In this document: positions 1 to 9,176 of the stretch, one piece after another
Position numbering within the stretch: position 1 is the stretch's first letter
Layout: each line of letters starts with the position of its first letter
Notes under the pieces: model-generated
Databases searched by the model: none
Told to the model about the DNA's origin: nothing
The model's input: only the letters and a program-made list of their open reading frames with translations
Made by a program: the position numbers and the translations under genes
Origin: an uncultured Microbulbifer sp.
Lineage (GTDB): Bacteria; Pseudomonadota; Gammaproteobacteria; Pseudomonadales; Cellvibrionaceae
Assembly (NCBI RefSeq): GCF_947489355.1
Contig: NZ_CANLDD010000030.1
Span: 1 to 49,622, forward strand
Direction: 5' to 3'
Length of the DNA stretch: 49,622 nucleotides

Positions 1-10
1 TTGATTTGAG

Positions 11-791
<781 letters not shown>

Positions 792-792
<1 letters not shown>

Positions 793-1111
793 TACTTCGG
801 TTTGCGGTCGAGCTCCGCCTGGTCAAAAAAGCGGCAGCCTTGCGCAAGATCTCGTTAGCACGCTTCAGCTCGCGGGCTTCGCGCTCCAGCTCTTTAAGGC
901 GGGCTGCGTCACCACTAGTGGTGCCGGGCTTAGTGCCGTTATCGACTTCTATCTTGTTGACCCATGATCATAGAGTCTCAGGTGTACAGCCGATCTTGGA
1001 GGCGATAGATGTAATCGCCGCCCAGCGTGATTTATGTTCGTGTTCGCCGGTCAACACCATGCGAACTGCGCGTTCCCGTACTTCGGGGGAGTATCCAGGT
1101 TGTTTGCTCAT
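792..1111 (-). pseudogene. IS3-family transposase OrfA, broken
   Basis: Read from the ATG at 1111, the product starts [20 protein letters not shown] and continues as a helix-turn-helix and then a leucine-zipper-like segment (LKELEREARELKRANEILRK), the usual OrfA layout. It is interrupted by an in-frame TGA at 968-970, just after PETL, where relatives continue into SW(V). A second lesion is a T run near 828-833 that appears one base short, so the expected ending (DQAELDRKPK, then TAA) lies in another frame. OrfA supplies DNA binding to the transposase; this copy cannot. The family assignment is firm. The original sequence at each lesion is inferred from relatives. Confidence 0.8.
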
Positions 1112-1158
1112 TGACTAATTTTCTCAAGAAAGTTACCCTCCGAGAAACCTGGGGTGAT

Positions 1159-1884
1159 TCACTCACTGTCATATGTATTGTTTGTGGAGGAAAACGGGTT
1201 CAGGCGAATGCCGACACGATTTGCAGGCCAAACCTCCAATATCGCCTGCAAAACTTTCGTCATAAAACGAAGTCGATTTTCTACCGGCCTATCATACCCG
1301 TTGGTGCGTTGATTGGAAGCATCCCGAATAAATTGATCGATCAGGTAGCCGTTAGCAGCGTGAATCTCAATGCGATCAAAACCGGTATCATGGGCATTGA
1401 TTGCAGCCTGGCGATAGTCTGCAATGACTCTTGGGATTTCCTCCAATTTCAGGGCGCGCGGGCGAGAGGCAGGTACCATCTGGCCCGAGAGATACACTTC
1501 TGTTTCTGCCTGGATTACCGACGGCGCTACAAGCGATTGAGCACCGGGCTGTAGCCGGGTATGAGATGCCTGGCCCACGTGCCAAAGCTGGCAAAATATC
1601 CGACCGCCTGCCTTATGCACAGCATGGGTTATTGGATGCCAGCTATGGATTTGCGCCTGGCTTTAGATCCCCGGTGACAATGCGTACCCCTTACCTTCAG
1701 GGGATATATACACTGCTTCCCTGATAATCAAACCAGCAGAGGCTCGCTGTGCAGAATATAAAGCAGTCAGGTTGTTTCTTGGTGTTCCATCGGGTAATGC
1801 GCGTGCGCGGCTGAAAGGCGCCATGATAATGCGGTTTGTTAATTGAAGGCCAGCTATATCCAGTTCTGAAAAAAGCGTTGTCAT
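1159..1884 (-). pseudogene. Old Yellow Enzyme-type NADH:flavin oxidoreductase, truncated and interrupted
   Basis: Starting at the ATG at 1884 the product reads MTTLFSELDIAGLQLTNRII with the MAPF motif, typical of the N-terminus of FMN-dependent ene-reductases (NemA/XenA/OYE family). An in-frame TAA at 1663-1665 interrupts PGI(stop)SQAQIHSWHPITHAVHKAGGRIF, where relatives commonly have Tyr. The same frame continues with QLWHVGQ, EIHAANGYLIDQFIRD (the H-x-x-N substrate pair) and RVGIRLNPFSS, then ends at the IS border near 1160. About 240 of the usual roughly 360 residues remain, and the C-terminal FMN-phosphate half is gone. Lying 48 bases downstream of the broken dehydrogenase, it probably formed one operon with it. 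Confidence 0.85.
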
Positions 1885-1932
1885 TTTAATGCACCTCTAT
1901 TTTATTATTCTATTTATTGTACTCTCCGGCTA

Positions 1933-2680
<748 letters not shown>

Positions 2681-3047
2681 GATGACACCTCTTATAATTT
2701 TAAGGAAATGTATTTTCGTCAATCAATAAATACAGAAATGCAGGGTGCAATGTGTAAGGGGCTGAGTTTGTGTTGTTGTTTTATATTTTTGAAAGCAATT
2801 TTTAATGAATTTATGGATTTCTGTAAAGATTGACAGATCTACCCCATTGGGTATCGCTAAAGTCGGGTCAATAGCTGCACTCTTGATCTTTTAATAACTG
2901 TGTTCACAAAGCCTAAAACGCAAAGGCTGAGTCCGTTATACCGGCATATCTCAATACAATGACCTGCAATCAACCCGGTGCGATGTGTGAAAGCATTCTC
3001 TGCCAATTCAGGGCTTTGACATTACCCTCCGGCAATAACTGGCGGTG
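2681..3047. other. Intergenic gap, about 370 bases, AT-rich
   Basis: The gap lies between the start of the broken dehydrogenase and the end of the secreted protein gene. I see no convincing ORF, RNA gene or terminator in it. It must hold whatever promoter once served the decayed dehydrogenase/ene-reductase operon, but no clear -35/-10 pair stands out. Confidence 0.4.
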
Positions 3048-3863
3048 TTACGGGAGTGCCCATTCTGGGGCTGGAAACTGCCAGATATTTTGCACCGCCA
3101 TTTGGAAGAGGTTGTTGCTATTATCAAGTGCCACAAACTCCTGTCTGCCGATGGCAGCGCCAATAATCTCGCCATGTTTGTTTAATAACACACAATTGAA
3201 TTTTATATCTCCAGAAGCGGCGTTGAATATTGGATCGACGCTTTGAAAGCGGAGATAGAGATTCCTGGGATGATTGATACGGAAATGATTGCTACCCTGA
3301 ACAAGATAATCGCCGTCCACGGCAACAGTGCCCGGTGGTACCGTTATCCCCAAAGCCCCACCCCAGGACCCGGCTAAGGTGGAGCTTAACCCCAGTGCCC
3401 CAACAAACATCACAAACTGCCGGTCATATACGATGCGGCCGTTCTTTGCGATTTTCCCCTTGTCTCCGGCACTGATTGGTAAATGGTAGGCCCGGTAGTT
3501 ATTTCTTGGATCAAATACAGATTCCATCAGCAGGATGTTACCGAAATCCGCAGAGCCGCTGGTTAAATCAATACCATAGCGCGCCTGAAAATACCCAATG
3601 GCCAACTGCTTGCGCTCAAGCTTCTCTGTTTCACTGCGGCCCATGATCAGGGTGTCAAATTCATCCGGGGTTGGTGGGGTAAAGGAGGGGTCGGCTGGAT
3701 TATAGATCCCGTTCGCCATCAGTAAAGCTGTGCCACCGGTAGGTGGATTTGGGTTTTCGTCGTTCCTGCCTGGAATGCCATCGGCGAACGCCAGGGGGGA
3801 GAATCCGATCAGGTACAGTGTTACCGCCAGTGTAGCCAGTAATGGCATGAAAAACTTTTTCAT
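3048..3863 (-). CDS. Hypothetical secreted protein, 271 aa
   Basis: The protein has a clear signal peptide (MKKFFMPLLATLAVTLYLIG, cleavage likely after LAFA) and a start supported by an AGAGG ribosome site 7-8 bases upstream. The mature part begins with a Pro/Asn-rich linker (NPNPPTGG), followed by a region of about 220 residues with one cysteine, many glycines and hydrophobic strands, including a stretch around LGLSSTLAGSWGGALG. It contains no motif or family that I recognise. It is monocistronic: both neighbours are separated by gaps of several hundred bases. Export to the periplasm or outside is the only supportable statement about function. Confidence 0.7.
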   Translation of the reverse strand: MKKFFMPLLATLAVTLYLIGFSPLAFADGIPGRNDENPNPPTGGTALLMANGIYNPADPSFTPPTPDEFDTLIMGRSETEKLERKQLAIGYFQARYGIDLTSGSADFGNILLMESVFDPRNNYRAYHLPISAGDKGKIAKNGRIVYDRQFVMFVGALGLSSTLAGSWGGALGITVPPGTVAVDGDYLVQGSNHFRINHPRNLYLRFQSVDPIFNAASGDIKFNCVLLNKHGEIIGAAIGRQEFVALDNSNNLFQMAVQNIWQFPAPEWALP

Positions 3864-4431
3864 GGGTAACCTCTTTTTTTGGATTGTATTTATTGTGGGG
3901 CAATAGAATAGGCGTCAGGTTGCCTAGTCGATTGGATAAGCGCGTTTATTTGGCACTTTGGTGGGGCTATGTGCGCATACCAATGTAACACTTTAGTAAC
4001 ACTGTATGCGAATACTCTATGGCGTGATAAGAGGATTTTGGCGTATATTTTAATGCTGCGCTAACCGGGTCCTGGTTGGTATTGTACGGTCTGGCCATGA
4101 TTTTTCACTGAAGATCGTTTGTGTATTATTTTCCTTCCCTCTGCTTTATACACAAAGCCATAAATTGATCATTCTGTGGCGCAGAATGTTTCTAGTGGGG
4201 CATCAACTTGGTGGTACGCAAGTAAATCTTATAACCTACATAACGGACTCCTAATGCATTGTTTGCACTGCGACTCTCAGGCTGGTGTAGGTTGTGTAAT
4301 GCCGGCTTGTATACAGTCAGCTTAAACAGACTACGTTAAAGTTTTCGATGTACTGTAGCAAAGCTATCAAACATTAATAAACACTTCACCCACTAAAGCT
4401 TCTCTGTGTCTTGGAGCAGGTAGTATTTTCT

Positions 4432-4503
4432 ATGGGTAAAAAAATAGAAAATTTGTATGACAAGCTTGCGATAAGAAATAGCTTCTTAACGCAAAGTTGT
4501 TAA
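4432..4503 (+). CDS. Possible 23-residue peptide
   Basis: The ORF encodes MGKKIENLYDKLAIRNSFLT followed by QSC and a TAA. A GGAG stretch lies about 15 bases upstream, rather far for a ribosome site. It has no recognised relative and is included only because it sits next to a second tiny Cys-ending ORF and a strong terminator, which together could form a short transcript. It could equally be chance in AT-rich DNA. Confidence 0.2.
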   Translation: MGKKIENLYDKLAIRNSFLTQSC

Positions 4504-4569
4504 CCTCGCGCCGCCGAAAAGCCGTTCTTGCGGCACGATTATACGTTCATTTTTCACCAAGAGTTCACA

Positions 4570-4602
4570 ATGGATGCTTGTGTTCCCAATTGCGGCTGTT
4601 AA
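4570..4602 (+). CDS. Possible 10-residue Cys-rich peptide (leader-like)
   Basis: The ORF reads MDACVPNCGC and stops with TAA eight bases before a perfect GC-rich terminator hairpin. Three of its ten codons are cysteine. A short peptide rich in one amino acid beside a terminator is the layout of attenuation leaders or of small peptide-coding RNAs, but no ribosome site is obvious and no cysteine-metabolism gene follows. Function is unknown, and chance is a real possibility. Confidence 0.25.
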   Translation: MDACVPNCGC

Positions 4603-4610
4603 TATGACGT

Positions 4611-4632
4611 GCGGGGCCGTGCCCCGCTTTTT
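4611..4632 (+). terminator. Rho-independent terminator
   Basis: A perfect 7-bp stem GCGGGGC/GCCCCGC with a CGT loop is followed directly by TTTTT. It stands in a region without a normal gene, so it should end a short upstream transcript, possibly a small RNA carrying the tiny ORFs at 4432 and 4570. Confidence 0.75.
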
Positions 4633-5041
4633 GTTGTAAGCGCTTGGATCAATACCCGGGAATTATTTTTAAGTATACGTTATTTGTTGTTTTGGGAATA
4701 TTGGATTTTTAATGTGGTTACCGATATCTGGCTTGTTCGGTTGGTTTTACAGTATTGACTGTTTCTGATTTATATCAATTCTGATAGCAATAAACGCCGG
4801 AAAATTACTGTGCAGTGTCGTACAGATACCGGCTGCAAGCCGCTGAAGAAGTTCTATCGGGCATTGAGGCAGTATTTCCAGGATGATAGATCAATAGATG
4901 CTGAAAATTCTGCTTGATTGCCTGGTGAATACTGAATGCATGTTTGTGCAGTTTGGGCTTGATATTTCCCGGTATGGATCTGCCGTTAACCACGATATGG
5001 ATTACTTGAGTCACCAATCGACCTACTATAAGGAGATAGTA

Positions 5042-6013
5042 ATGAGGATATTGCGCGTTCTTTTAACAACTGCTACGGGATTGTTACTGAGCCTGAGCGG
5101 TACTTTCGCTCTGGCACAGACCTTTCACGCCACCATGGTAATTGATCGCAGTGGCTCCATGACGGCTGCAACGGTGCGTAATGGTGTGGCCAGTACCCGC
5201 TGTAAAGATGCCCTGTCGATCGCCAAGGACAAAATCAACAACAGCCTTGTGGGAGGTACGCAGATCAGCGTATGGACCTTCCAAAACAATGCCTATACGA
5301 ACCGTACCGGTGGCTTTGTTTCCAAAGCCAATGCCATACAGGCCATAGACCTTTTGTCGGCACAGGGTTGCTCAGGGAGCACACCACTGGCGCACACGGT
5401 CTGCTCCGCCATCGATGACCTGGAACTGGCCACACCGCTGCTGTATCGCACACTTTGGGTACTCTCCGATGGCGAGGAAAATTCCAGTGCAGGGCTCAGT
5501 TGCGGCGGAGCGGGGGATGCCGATGGTGTGGAGCCCTGGGAGCCCCTGAGCTGGCAGGGCAGGGTTTGGCAGGAATTATTCCCTTTTGATGTGCCACCCT
5601 ACCAGACAGCGGGCGCCGGTGTAGCGACTGTGCCTATCTATTTTGGGGTTTTTGGCGATTATATCAGTCTGGCCCGTTACAGCCAGCCTGTGGCTCTGGC
5701 TGGCGACACACCGGCGGTCTCCTTTAATCATCAATTCGCCCCCGGTGATGCGGGTGGCCTGTTCAACACCATGGCCGCGGCCTCCGGCGGTTACGTTGCA
5801 CTCATTGATGACTCGTCCAGCATCCCCACCACTTCCCGTTTTGATGTGAATGGGGATGGGTGTGTGGACCAGAACGACCTGATTAAAATGCTGCCCTACC
5901 TGGGCAAGCGGATTCCCGACGCGCCCGCATCGCTGGATGTAAATGGGGATTTTGTGGTAAATACCCGCGATTACAATCTGGTAACCAAAAATTCCGGGCT
6001 GGGCTGCAAATAA
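5042..6013 (+). CDS. Secreted von Willebrand A-domain protein with dockerin-like repeats
   Basis: I place the start at ATG 5042 because AAGGAGA lies just upstream and the next residues form a signal peptide (MRILRVLLTTATGLLLSLSG, cleavage near ALA). The product is 323 aa. The von Willebrand A (VWA) domain begins at about residue 30 with the metal-site motif DRSGSM (DxSxS) and continues through the GCSGSTPLA and VLSDGEEN segments that complete the usual metal site. The C-terminus carries two EF-hand-like repeats, DVNGDGCVDQNDL and DVNGDFVVNTRDY, as in type I dockerins. It is an exported calcium- and metal-binding adhesion-type protein. A strong hairpin follows the stop. Partner unknown. Confidence 0.85.
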   Translation: MRILRVLLTTATGLLLSLSGTFALAQTFHATMVIDRSGSMTAATVRNGVASTRCKDALSIAKDKINNSLVGGTQISVWTFQNNAYTNRTGGFVSKANAIQAIDLLSAQGCSGSTPLAHTVCSAIDDLELATPLLYRTLWVLSDGEENSSAGLSCGGAGDADGVEPWEPLSWQGRVWQELFPFDVPPYQTAGAGVATVPIYFGVFGDYISLARYSQPVALAGDTPAVSFNHQFAPGDAGGLFNTMAAASGGYVALIDDSSSIPTTSRFDVNGDGCVDQNDLIKMLPYLGKRIPDAPASLDVNGDFVVNTRDYNLVTKNSGLGCK

Positions 6014-6057
6014 CATGAGGGGGTCACAGACGCATTCCTGAGGTAGGTTATGTACCC

Positions 6058-6095
6058 GGCAGTCAAACCGGTCTTCCACGATCAGTTTGACTGCC
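6058..6095 (+). terminator. Hairpin terminator after the VWA gene
   Basis: An 11-bp perfect stem GGCAGTCAAAC/GTTTGACTGCC encloses a 16-base loop and is followed by GCTTTTC. It lies 45 bases past the VWA-gene stop. The T tract is short, so termination efficiency is uncertain. Confidence 0.6.
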
Positions 6096-6178
6096 GCTTT
6101 TCAAGTGCCGATGCGGTTGTGGGCTTGCCCGGTTTTCACCAGTGATGGCAAGAGGTAGAAGAAGACCGATTGGTCTTG

Positions 6179-6421
6179 TCAGGTTTCCTGTCGGGGTTGC
6201 GCATTCTCCGGCAGATCATTGCAAACCTTACAGTGCATGCCTTTGCGAAAATAGTAGATGCGGGTCGCTGCAAATAGCGCGACAGAGGCCAGTGACCACA
6301 GGATGCCAAATTCTATGGCATATTCCAGCCCTCTCCCTTTCCAGTATTGAATGCCGGCCAGTAGGACAAAGGTGACTGGTAAAGCAATACCGTATTGCAC
6401 AATCCATTTTTTTATAGGCAT
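6179..6421 (-). CDS. Small membrane protein, 80 aa, unknown
   Basis: The start at 6421 follows an AGGGGGGG ribosome site. The protein has two predicted membrane segments (about residues 9-26, IQYGIALPVTFVLLAG-like, and 33-52, FGILWSLASVALFAA-like) and a short polar tail with two cysteines in the sequence CKVC, which could bind metal or form a disulphide. No family recognised. It stands alone between the VWA gene and the esterase-fold gene, so context gives no hint of function. Confidence 0.5.
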   Translation of the reverse strand: MPIKKWIVQYGIALPVTFVLLAGIQYWKGRGLEYAIEFGILWSLASVALFAATRIYYFRKGMHCKVCNDLPENAQPRQET

Positions 6422-6863
6422 CTAACCCCCCCTGTAGGAAATACTGTAATAAAGCTGCAGTGGCAGGCAATCGCCAGGCGATCCCAAGTGTTCCCGGGTG
6501 TTCCCGGGTGTGTGAAGCAACCCCATCCACTGAGGTAAATCCTACCATACCATTAAAATCGCGCCAGTTACCCCATTAGTGCCGGCAGGGGCGGTTGGGT
6601 TATTGGTGCAACCTGTGAGGGTAACCGCAGGGGATCAATCCGGCTAACAACTCAGGCTTCCATCCGCCATAGGATTACTGCCCCTGCAACACCGAACACT
6701 GCAACTGCTGGGCGGAATTGCTTTTTGTACATGGAGTTGCGTCGATTTTTGGAGGGTGACAGCACAGCCCTGTACATCGCTATAGGGCCTGGGTGATTGG
6801 TTTAAACAATCCCGCTGGGCAGGATTGGAACGCCTTGGAGGCATGGCCAGTCCGGCTAACAAC
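6422..6863. other. Intergenic gap with a 13-bp direct repeat
   Basis: About 440 bases without a credible gene. The 13-mer tccggctaacaac occurs at 6639-6651 and again at 6851-6863, immediately next to the stop of the following minus-strand gene. A short tandem gtgttcccggg doublet lies near 6487-6508. Small ORFs here have low-complexity, Arg/Ser/Pro-rich products and look spurious. Confidence 0.5.
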
Positions 6864-7763
6864 CTAGAAGGAGTATTTTCTCGGCGGGAGTGGGGATTTG
6901 AATACCTGTTCCAGTCCCTTATCGTAACCGGGATTCACCACTGTGCCATGATTCTCATGGTCGAAGATGTGCTTTTGCAGGATGAGATTGTCATAGCTTC
7001 GGGATTCGAGGCGCTGGAGCAAGCCTCCGAAGTCCCGCACACCGCAGACGGACATGTCGTCCAGGCAGGTTTCTTCGCCACCGATAAACAGATAAACACT
7101 CTTTGGCAGATCTGAGTGCCTTTCCGCGTAGGCCAGTTCGCTCTCCAGGATCTGCTTCCCGGCCCACCAGATGCTGGGGCTGCCAATGACATAGCGATCA
7201 AAGCTGTCGGTGTGATTGAACAGAGTGTGCAGGGCGAACAGTCCCCCCAGGGCGTGGCCGGCAACTGTCTCGTCGTTTTCATCCCCCATAAACGAATTAT
7301 TGATAAAGGGTTTTAATTCTTTCTCGACAAATTCCAGGAAGCGGTCCGCACCACCGCCCAGCAGAGTACCCTGAATTTCCCCCGCTACGGGGGTGAAGTC
7401 GGTCAGGCGCATCCTGAGGCTGGTGCTGTCGGTTGGATGAGAAATGCCAACCAGAATCACTGGCGGAATTTTGGCCTTTCCCCGTGCATCCGGCATCTGC
7501 TCCTGAATCAGATTGGGGGCGGTCATGGGGAAATGCATGAAACCGTCGGTCATATAGATGACCGGGTATCGGGTATTGGCTTCGGGGTTATAGGTCAGGG
7601 GCAGTAACACGTCGATCACAAACCCCCGCCCCAGAAGATCGGATTGAAAGTGGTAGGACAGAATGCCCTGACGTGTAAAGGGGATAGGTTCCGCGGTACC
7701 TGCCTGTACACATTGTGCTGCCAGGGCCATCAGGCCCAGTATCCATAACCCAATTATTTTCAT
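6864..7763 (-). CDS. Secreted esterase-fold protein (COG2819/Esterase D type), nucleophile Ser replaced by Ala
   Basis: I choose the ATG at 7763, which gives a signal peptide (MKIIGLWILGLMALAAQCVQ, then AG) and a 299-residue product. It is an alpha/beta hydrolase of the IroE/Fes-like esterase group: VIDVLLPLTYNPEANTRYPV and YMTDGF near the N-terminus, a nucleophile elbow at VAGHALGGLFALH, and a C-terminal DHENHGTV with the expected catalytic His. The elbow reads GHALGG where active relatives have GHSxGG; the codon is GCC, one change from TCC. Everything else looks intact, so this may be a pseudoenzyme or binding protein rather than a hydrolase. Proximity to the GH3 genes suggests a carbohydrate-linked role. 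Confidence 0.8.
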   Translation of the reverse strand: MKIIGLWILGLMALAAQCVQAGTAEPIPFTRQGILSYHFQSDLLGRGFVIDVLLPLTYNPEANTRYPVIYMTDGFMHFPMTAPNLIQEQMPDARGKAKIPPVILVGISHPTDSTSLRMRLTDFTPVAGEIQGTLLGGGADRFLEFVEKELKPFINNSFMGDENDETVAGHALGGLFALHTLFNHTDSFDRYVIGSPSIWWAGKQILESELAYAERHSDLPKSVYLFIGGEETCLDDMSVCGVRDFGGLLQRLESRSYDNLILQKHIFDHENHGTVVNPGYDKGLEQVFKSPLPPRKYSF

Positions 7764-8167
7764 TTTTATCCCATATCCAGCGGGGACACTGATCTTGCAA
7801 TCAGTGTCCTGGCCGAATTTATTTGTGTGTCTAGCTGCCATAGAGGGCTGTCAAGACCGTTAAGCCTATCAGATGGGATATGACACTTGCTACCTGGCAG
7901 GGTGCTTCCTGTCGCAAAGATGTGTAAATACGTCTCAGGTGAAGAAAATTCGCGTATAGATGGGCTAAGGGCTGCACTACGGCTATTTTGATATAAGCGG
8001 TAACAGCACGGTGTTACGGCGTTTTTTCAACCAATAAGCGTCAAGCCGGAGTGGGGAAGCAACAGGTGCTCTGCTGTCCGGCCAGCCAGTGCGCAAGACT
8101 TGTACCAAGTCCGGCAGATCCAGCTTTGCGCTATTGGAGTATGCCTTCTTCATGAAAGGAAACGACT
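7764..8167. other. Intergenic gap between divergent genes, about 400 bases
   Basis: This gap separates the minus-strand esterase-fold gene from the plus-strand dehalogenase and must hold promoters for both. I see no clear operator, terminator or RNA. An in-frame extension of the esterase ORF into this region (to 7841) lacks a better start than the one chosen. Confidence 0.35.
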
Positions 8168-8833
8168 ATGGCCGTCACACTGGCCTTTGATGTCTATGGC
8201 ACGCTTATCAATACCCACGGCGTTGTCGCGATCCTTACGCAATGGATAGGTTCCAGGGCCAGTGCGTTTAGCGGTACATGGCGGGAAAAGCAGCTTGAAT
8301 ATGCTTTTCGTCGCGGGCTAATGCAGAAGTACCAGCCATTTTCCCGGTGTACGTACGATGCACTGGAATATACCTGCCGGTTTTACCGTATCCAACTGTC
8401 AGAAGAACAGAAAAAAAGAGTTATCGACAGTTACCTGACGCTGCCTGACTTTGATGATGTAAAGCCCGCTCTCGCAGCGCTGCACAAAAGAAAAATCCAG
8501 ATGGTTGCTTTTTCAAATGGAGAGGAAAAAGCGGTCGAATCCCTGCTCAGGCATGTGGGCATACAACACTATTTCGAAGGTATTGTCAGCTGCGATAATA
8601 TTATGACTTTTAAACCCAACCCGGCAGTTTACAGTTACCTTATACGGGAAACCCACTCACCGGCAAAAAACCTCTGGCTGGTTTCAAGCAATCCTTTTGA
8701 TATTATTGGAGGCTTGTCTTCAGGCCTGCAAGCGGTATGGGTCAAGCGCTCGCCGGAGGCCGTTTTTGATCCCTGGGGATTGGAGCCCACTAAAACGGTA
8801 ACGGATTTGCGTGGTCTTGATTCAATCGGTTGA
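8168..8833 (+). CDS. Haloacid dehalogenase type II (HAD superfamily hydrolase)
   Basis: At 221 aa this is the usual length for L-2-haloacid dehalogenases. The N-terminus LAFDVYGTLINT carries the nucleophilic Asp of HAD motif I, VAFSNG is motif II, and the Lys of motif III is in MTFKPNPAVYSY. The type II signature SSNPFDIIGG follows the loop LVSSN. An AAAGGA site precedes the ATG. By family, the cytoplasmic enzyme would hydrolyse 2-haloalkanoic acids to 2-hydroxy acids through an aspartyl ester, but many members act on other small substrates and the true one cannot be read here. It stands alone. Confidence 0.85.
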   Translation: MAVTLAFDVYGTLINTHGVVAILTQWIGSRASAFSGTWREKQLEYAFRRGLMQKYQPFSRCTYDALEYTCRFYRIQLSEEQKKRVIDSYLTLPDFDDVKPALAALHKRKIQMVAFSNGEEKAVESLLRHVGIQHYFEGIVSCDNIMTFKPNPAVYSYLIRETHSPAKNLWLVSSNPFDIIGGLSSGLQAVWVKRSPEAVFDPWGLEPTKTVTDLRGLDSIG

Positions 8834-9176
8834 CGAATGAATTACCCATTGCAACGCGCGCGCTCTGACATTACCTAAGCGGGCCCAGGCTTTCCCACTC
8901 AGCCAGAATTCAGTCCCTCTCGCCGACAATGTGTTGGCCCTTTGTTGCAGCTTTGCCGTGAAGGCTGCATTTTATCAGGCTCGCTGGTACAGAAACCCAT
9001 ACTCCCATGTCCGCCGCATCGATTCATGGACTGTTGCTTCTGCATCGGAGGCACGCTCTAGGCGTGATGGCCGAATACCTGAAAAATCTGCCCGTGGGCC
9101 GCGCGCCACTGGTTTCTCGCACTGCGCGGGGTGGTCGCCTGTACCGGTGGTGAAAAATACGATGAGGAGAGACGCG
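8834..9176. other. Upstream region of the first GH3 gene, about 340 bases
   Basis: The GH3 reading frame stays open back to 8931, but that extension has no ribosome site and would put 82 residues ahead of a clear lipoprotein signal, so I treat it as non-coding leader. No operator-like palindrome stands out. Confidence 0.4.

Larger units (their letters stand above)
3864..5041. other. Gene-poor gap, about 1.2 kb, AT-rich, with tiny ORFs and a terminator
   Basis: No ORF of normal size fits here. Visible items are a 23-codon ORF (4432-4503) preceded by GGAG, a 10-codon cysteine-rich ORF (4570-4602), and a strong terminator at 4611-4632. The first part, 3904-4400, shows nothing recognisable. The von Willebrand A gene that follows has its own good ribosome site, so the upstream in-frame extension from 4898 is probably not translated. 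Confidence 0.5.

Noticed and set aside
6639..6863. Integron attC site
   Set aside because: The tccggctaacaac copies are direct, not the inverted RYYYAAC/GTTRRRY ends of attC, and no integrase or cassette array is present.
8931..9176. N-terminal extension of the first GH3 gene
   Set aside because: It would bury a complete lipoprotein signal 82 residues into the protein and has no ribosome site, whereas 9177 has GAGGAGA.
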